Source: Gammaproteobacteria bacterium (GTDB lineage Bacteria; Pseudomonadota; Gammaproteobacteria; Xanthomonadales; Xanthomonadaceae). From it: a stretch of 7,713 nucleotides of DNA. Both the position numbers and the translations under genes were made by a program. The stretch is taken from positions 1 through 7,713 of the forward strand of contig JAPLSI010000125.1 of NCBI GenBank assembly GCA_026398715.1, given 5' to 3'. The notes below the pieces were generated by a model that was not told the DNA's origin, made no database searches, and was given only the letters and a program-made list of their open reading frames with translations. Position 1 is the stretch's first letter; each line of letters starts with the position of its first letter. Below are positions 7,472 to 7,713 of the stretch, piece after piece.

Positions 7472-7480
7472 GGGATCTCT

Positions 7481-7500
7481 GGCCCGGATTCCTTCCGGCC
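7481..7500 (-). promoter_or_regulatory. Possible small hairpin in the pcnB 5' leader
   Basis: On the minus strand GGCCGGA (7500-7494) can pair with TCCGGGCC (7488-7481), leaving one bulged G and an AGGAA loop. It lies 9 nt upstream of the pcnB ATG, so it could affect ribosome access. There is no T-run, so it is not an intrinsic terminator. The pairing is visible; a regulatory role is only a guess. Confidence 0.3.
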
Positions 7501-7511
7501 TGAAGAGTCGC

Positions 7512-7526
7512 AGGCAATGCCTAGGC
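7512..7526. repeat. Short overlapping palindromes near the tRNA-Glu/pcnB promoters
   Basis: AGGCA-A-TGCCT (7512-7522) is a perfect 5-bp inverted repeat. It overlaps the perfect 8-bp palindrome GCCTAGGC (7519-7526). They sit at or next to the expected -35 of the tRNA promoter and just downstream of the predicted pcnB start point, a position that would suit an operator. Such short palindromes also occur by chance. Confidence 0.25.
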
Positions 7527-7551
7527 GACAGGGTGGTGAAGCCGCTATACT
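7524..7551 (+). promoter_or_regulatory. Promoter of the tRNA-Glu gene
   Basis: The -10 TATACT is at 7546-7551. A weak -35 (GGCGAC at 7524-7529, or GCGACA at 7525-7530) lies 15-16 bp upstream. The predicted start near 7558 would leave a ~21-nt leader before the mature tRNA. The discriminator AGCGTG is GC-rich, as in stringently controlled stable-RNA promoters. The -10 match is strong and the -35 poor; activity is inferred. Confidence 0.5.
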
Positions 7552-7571
7552 AGCGTGCGCCACCGGTGCAA
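7544..7571 (-). promoter_or_regulatory. Candidate pcnB operon promoter, overlapping the tRNA promoter
   Basis: On the minus strand TTGCAC (7571-7566) is followed after 16 bp by TATAGC (7549-7544). This predicts a start near 7537 and a pcnB leader of about 66 nt. The -10 occupies the same bases as the tRNA -10, because GCTATACTAGC reads partly the same on both strands. Both hexamers are imperfect, so this is a tentative call, but the operon needs a promoter in this 107-bp gap or further upstream. Confidence 0.35.
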
Positions 7572-7578
7572 TCCATGC

Positions 7579-7654
7579 GCTCCCTTCGTCTAGTGGTCCA
7601 GGACACGGCCCTCTCAAGGCTGGAACACGAGTTCGAACCTCGTAGGGAGCGCCA
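7579..7654 (+). tRNA. tRNA-Glu, anticodon CTC
   Basis: This is a 76-nt cloverleaf including an encoded CCA (7652-7654). The acceptor stem GCTCCCT pairs fully with AGGGAGC. The D arm has GTCT...GGAC. The anticodon arm CGGCC-CTCTCAA-GGCTG forms five pairs (one G-T) and places CTC at positions 34-36. The T arm ACGAG-TTCGAAC-CTCGT pairs fully, and the discriminator is G73. CTC reads GAG glutamate codons; it is an extra isoacceptor that GC-rich genomes often carry and that E. coli lacks. Only 23 nt separate it from the following ferredoxin start, with no terminator between. Confidence 0.97.
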
Positions 7655-7677
7655 CCGCCTTCACTTCCGGATGCAAC

Positions 7678-7713
7678 ATGCCCTTCGTCGTCGTCGAGAA
7701 CTGCATACGCTGC
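7678..7713 (+). CDS. fdxA: Ferredoxin, FdxA-like (7Fe type), N-terminus only
   Basis: Twelve codons are visible before the right edge, reading MPFVVVENCIRC. This matches the N-terminus of small FdxA-type bacterial ferredoxins, which usually begin M-x-FVV-x-x-NCIKCKYTDC and bind one 3Fe-4S and one 4Fe-4S cluster. C9 and C12 would be the first cluster ligands. Only a weak GGA (7669-7671) precedes the ATG at 7678. An upstream ATG at 7671 is out of frame. The tRNA ends 23 nt before the start with no visible terminator, so the gene may be read from the tRNA promoter. With so little sequence the subtype is uncertain; a different small 2[4Fe-4S] ferredoxin is possible. Confidence 0.65.
   Translation, partial: MPFVVVENCIRC

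Overview
The window is high-GC (about 60-65% by eye), densely coded bacterial chromosome with no mobile element, CRISPR array or accessory cassette. Gene order and protein types point to a gammaproteobacterium. The protein style, CTATACT-type -10 elements, a CCA-encoding tRNA-Glu(CTC) and probable leaderless starts suggest Xanthomonadales/Lysobacterales (Xanthomonadaceae or Rhodanobacteraceae). That placement is an inference.

Layout from left to right. (1) 1-1293, minus: the N-terminal 431 codons of the bifunctional NAD(P)HX repair enzyme NnrE-NnrD, cut by the left edge. (2) 1294-1313: a 20-bp gap between divergent start codons, holding a near-symmetric -10 element. (3) 1314-2393, plus: queG, epoxyqueuosine reductase, the last step of queuosine synthesis. 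(4) 2390-7471, minus: a compact five-gene operon transcribed pcnB > folK > panB > panC > pgi. Its junctions are TGATG (pcnB/folK), an 18-nt gap with a good Shine-Dalgarno site (folK/panB), ATGA (panB/panC) and ATGA (panC/pgi). (5) 7472-7578: the intergenic region between pcnB and a plus-strand tRNA gene, with probable back-to-back promoters. (6) 7579-7654, plus: tRNA-Glu(CTC) with encoded CCA. (7) 7678-7713, plus: the first 12 codons of a probable FdxA-type ferredoxin, cut by the right edge.

The functions are housekeeping: RNA polyadenylation (pcnB), folate synthesis (folK), pantothenate/CoA synthesis (panB, panC), glycolysis/gluconeogenesis (pgi), tRNA modification (queG) and cofactor repair (nnr). 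FolK feeds folate synthesis, and PanB uses a folate one-carbon donor (5,10-methylene-THF), so folK-panB-panC is a metabolically sensible run. I recall pcnB-folK-panB-panC-panD-pgi from pseudomonads; here panD is absent and panC overlaps pgi directly.

I found no new multi-gene system. The points most worth a second look are the symmetric divergent promoter that would make both nnr and queG leaderless, the clean absence of panD, the convergent queG/pgi stop codons sharing one CTAG, and the back-to-back pcnB/tRNA-Glu promoter region. No stretch over 300 bases lacks a gene.
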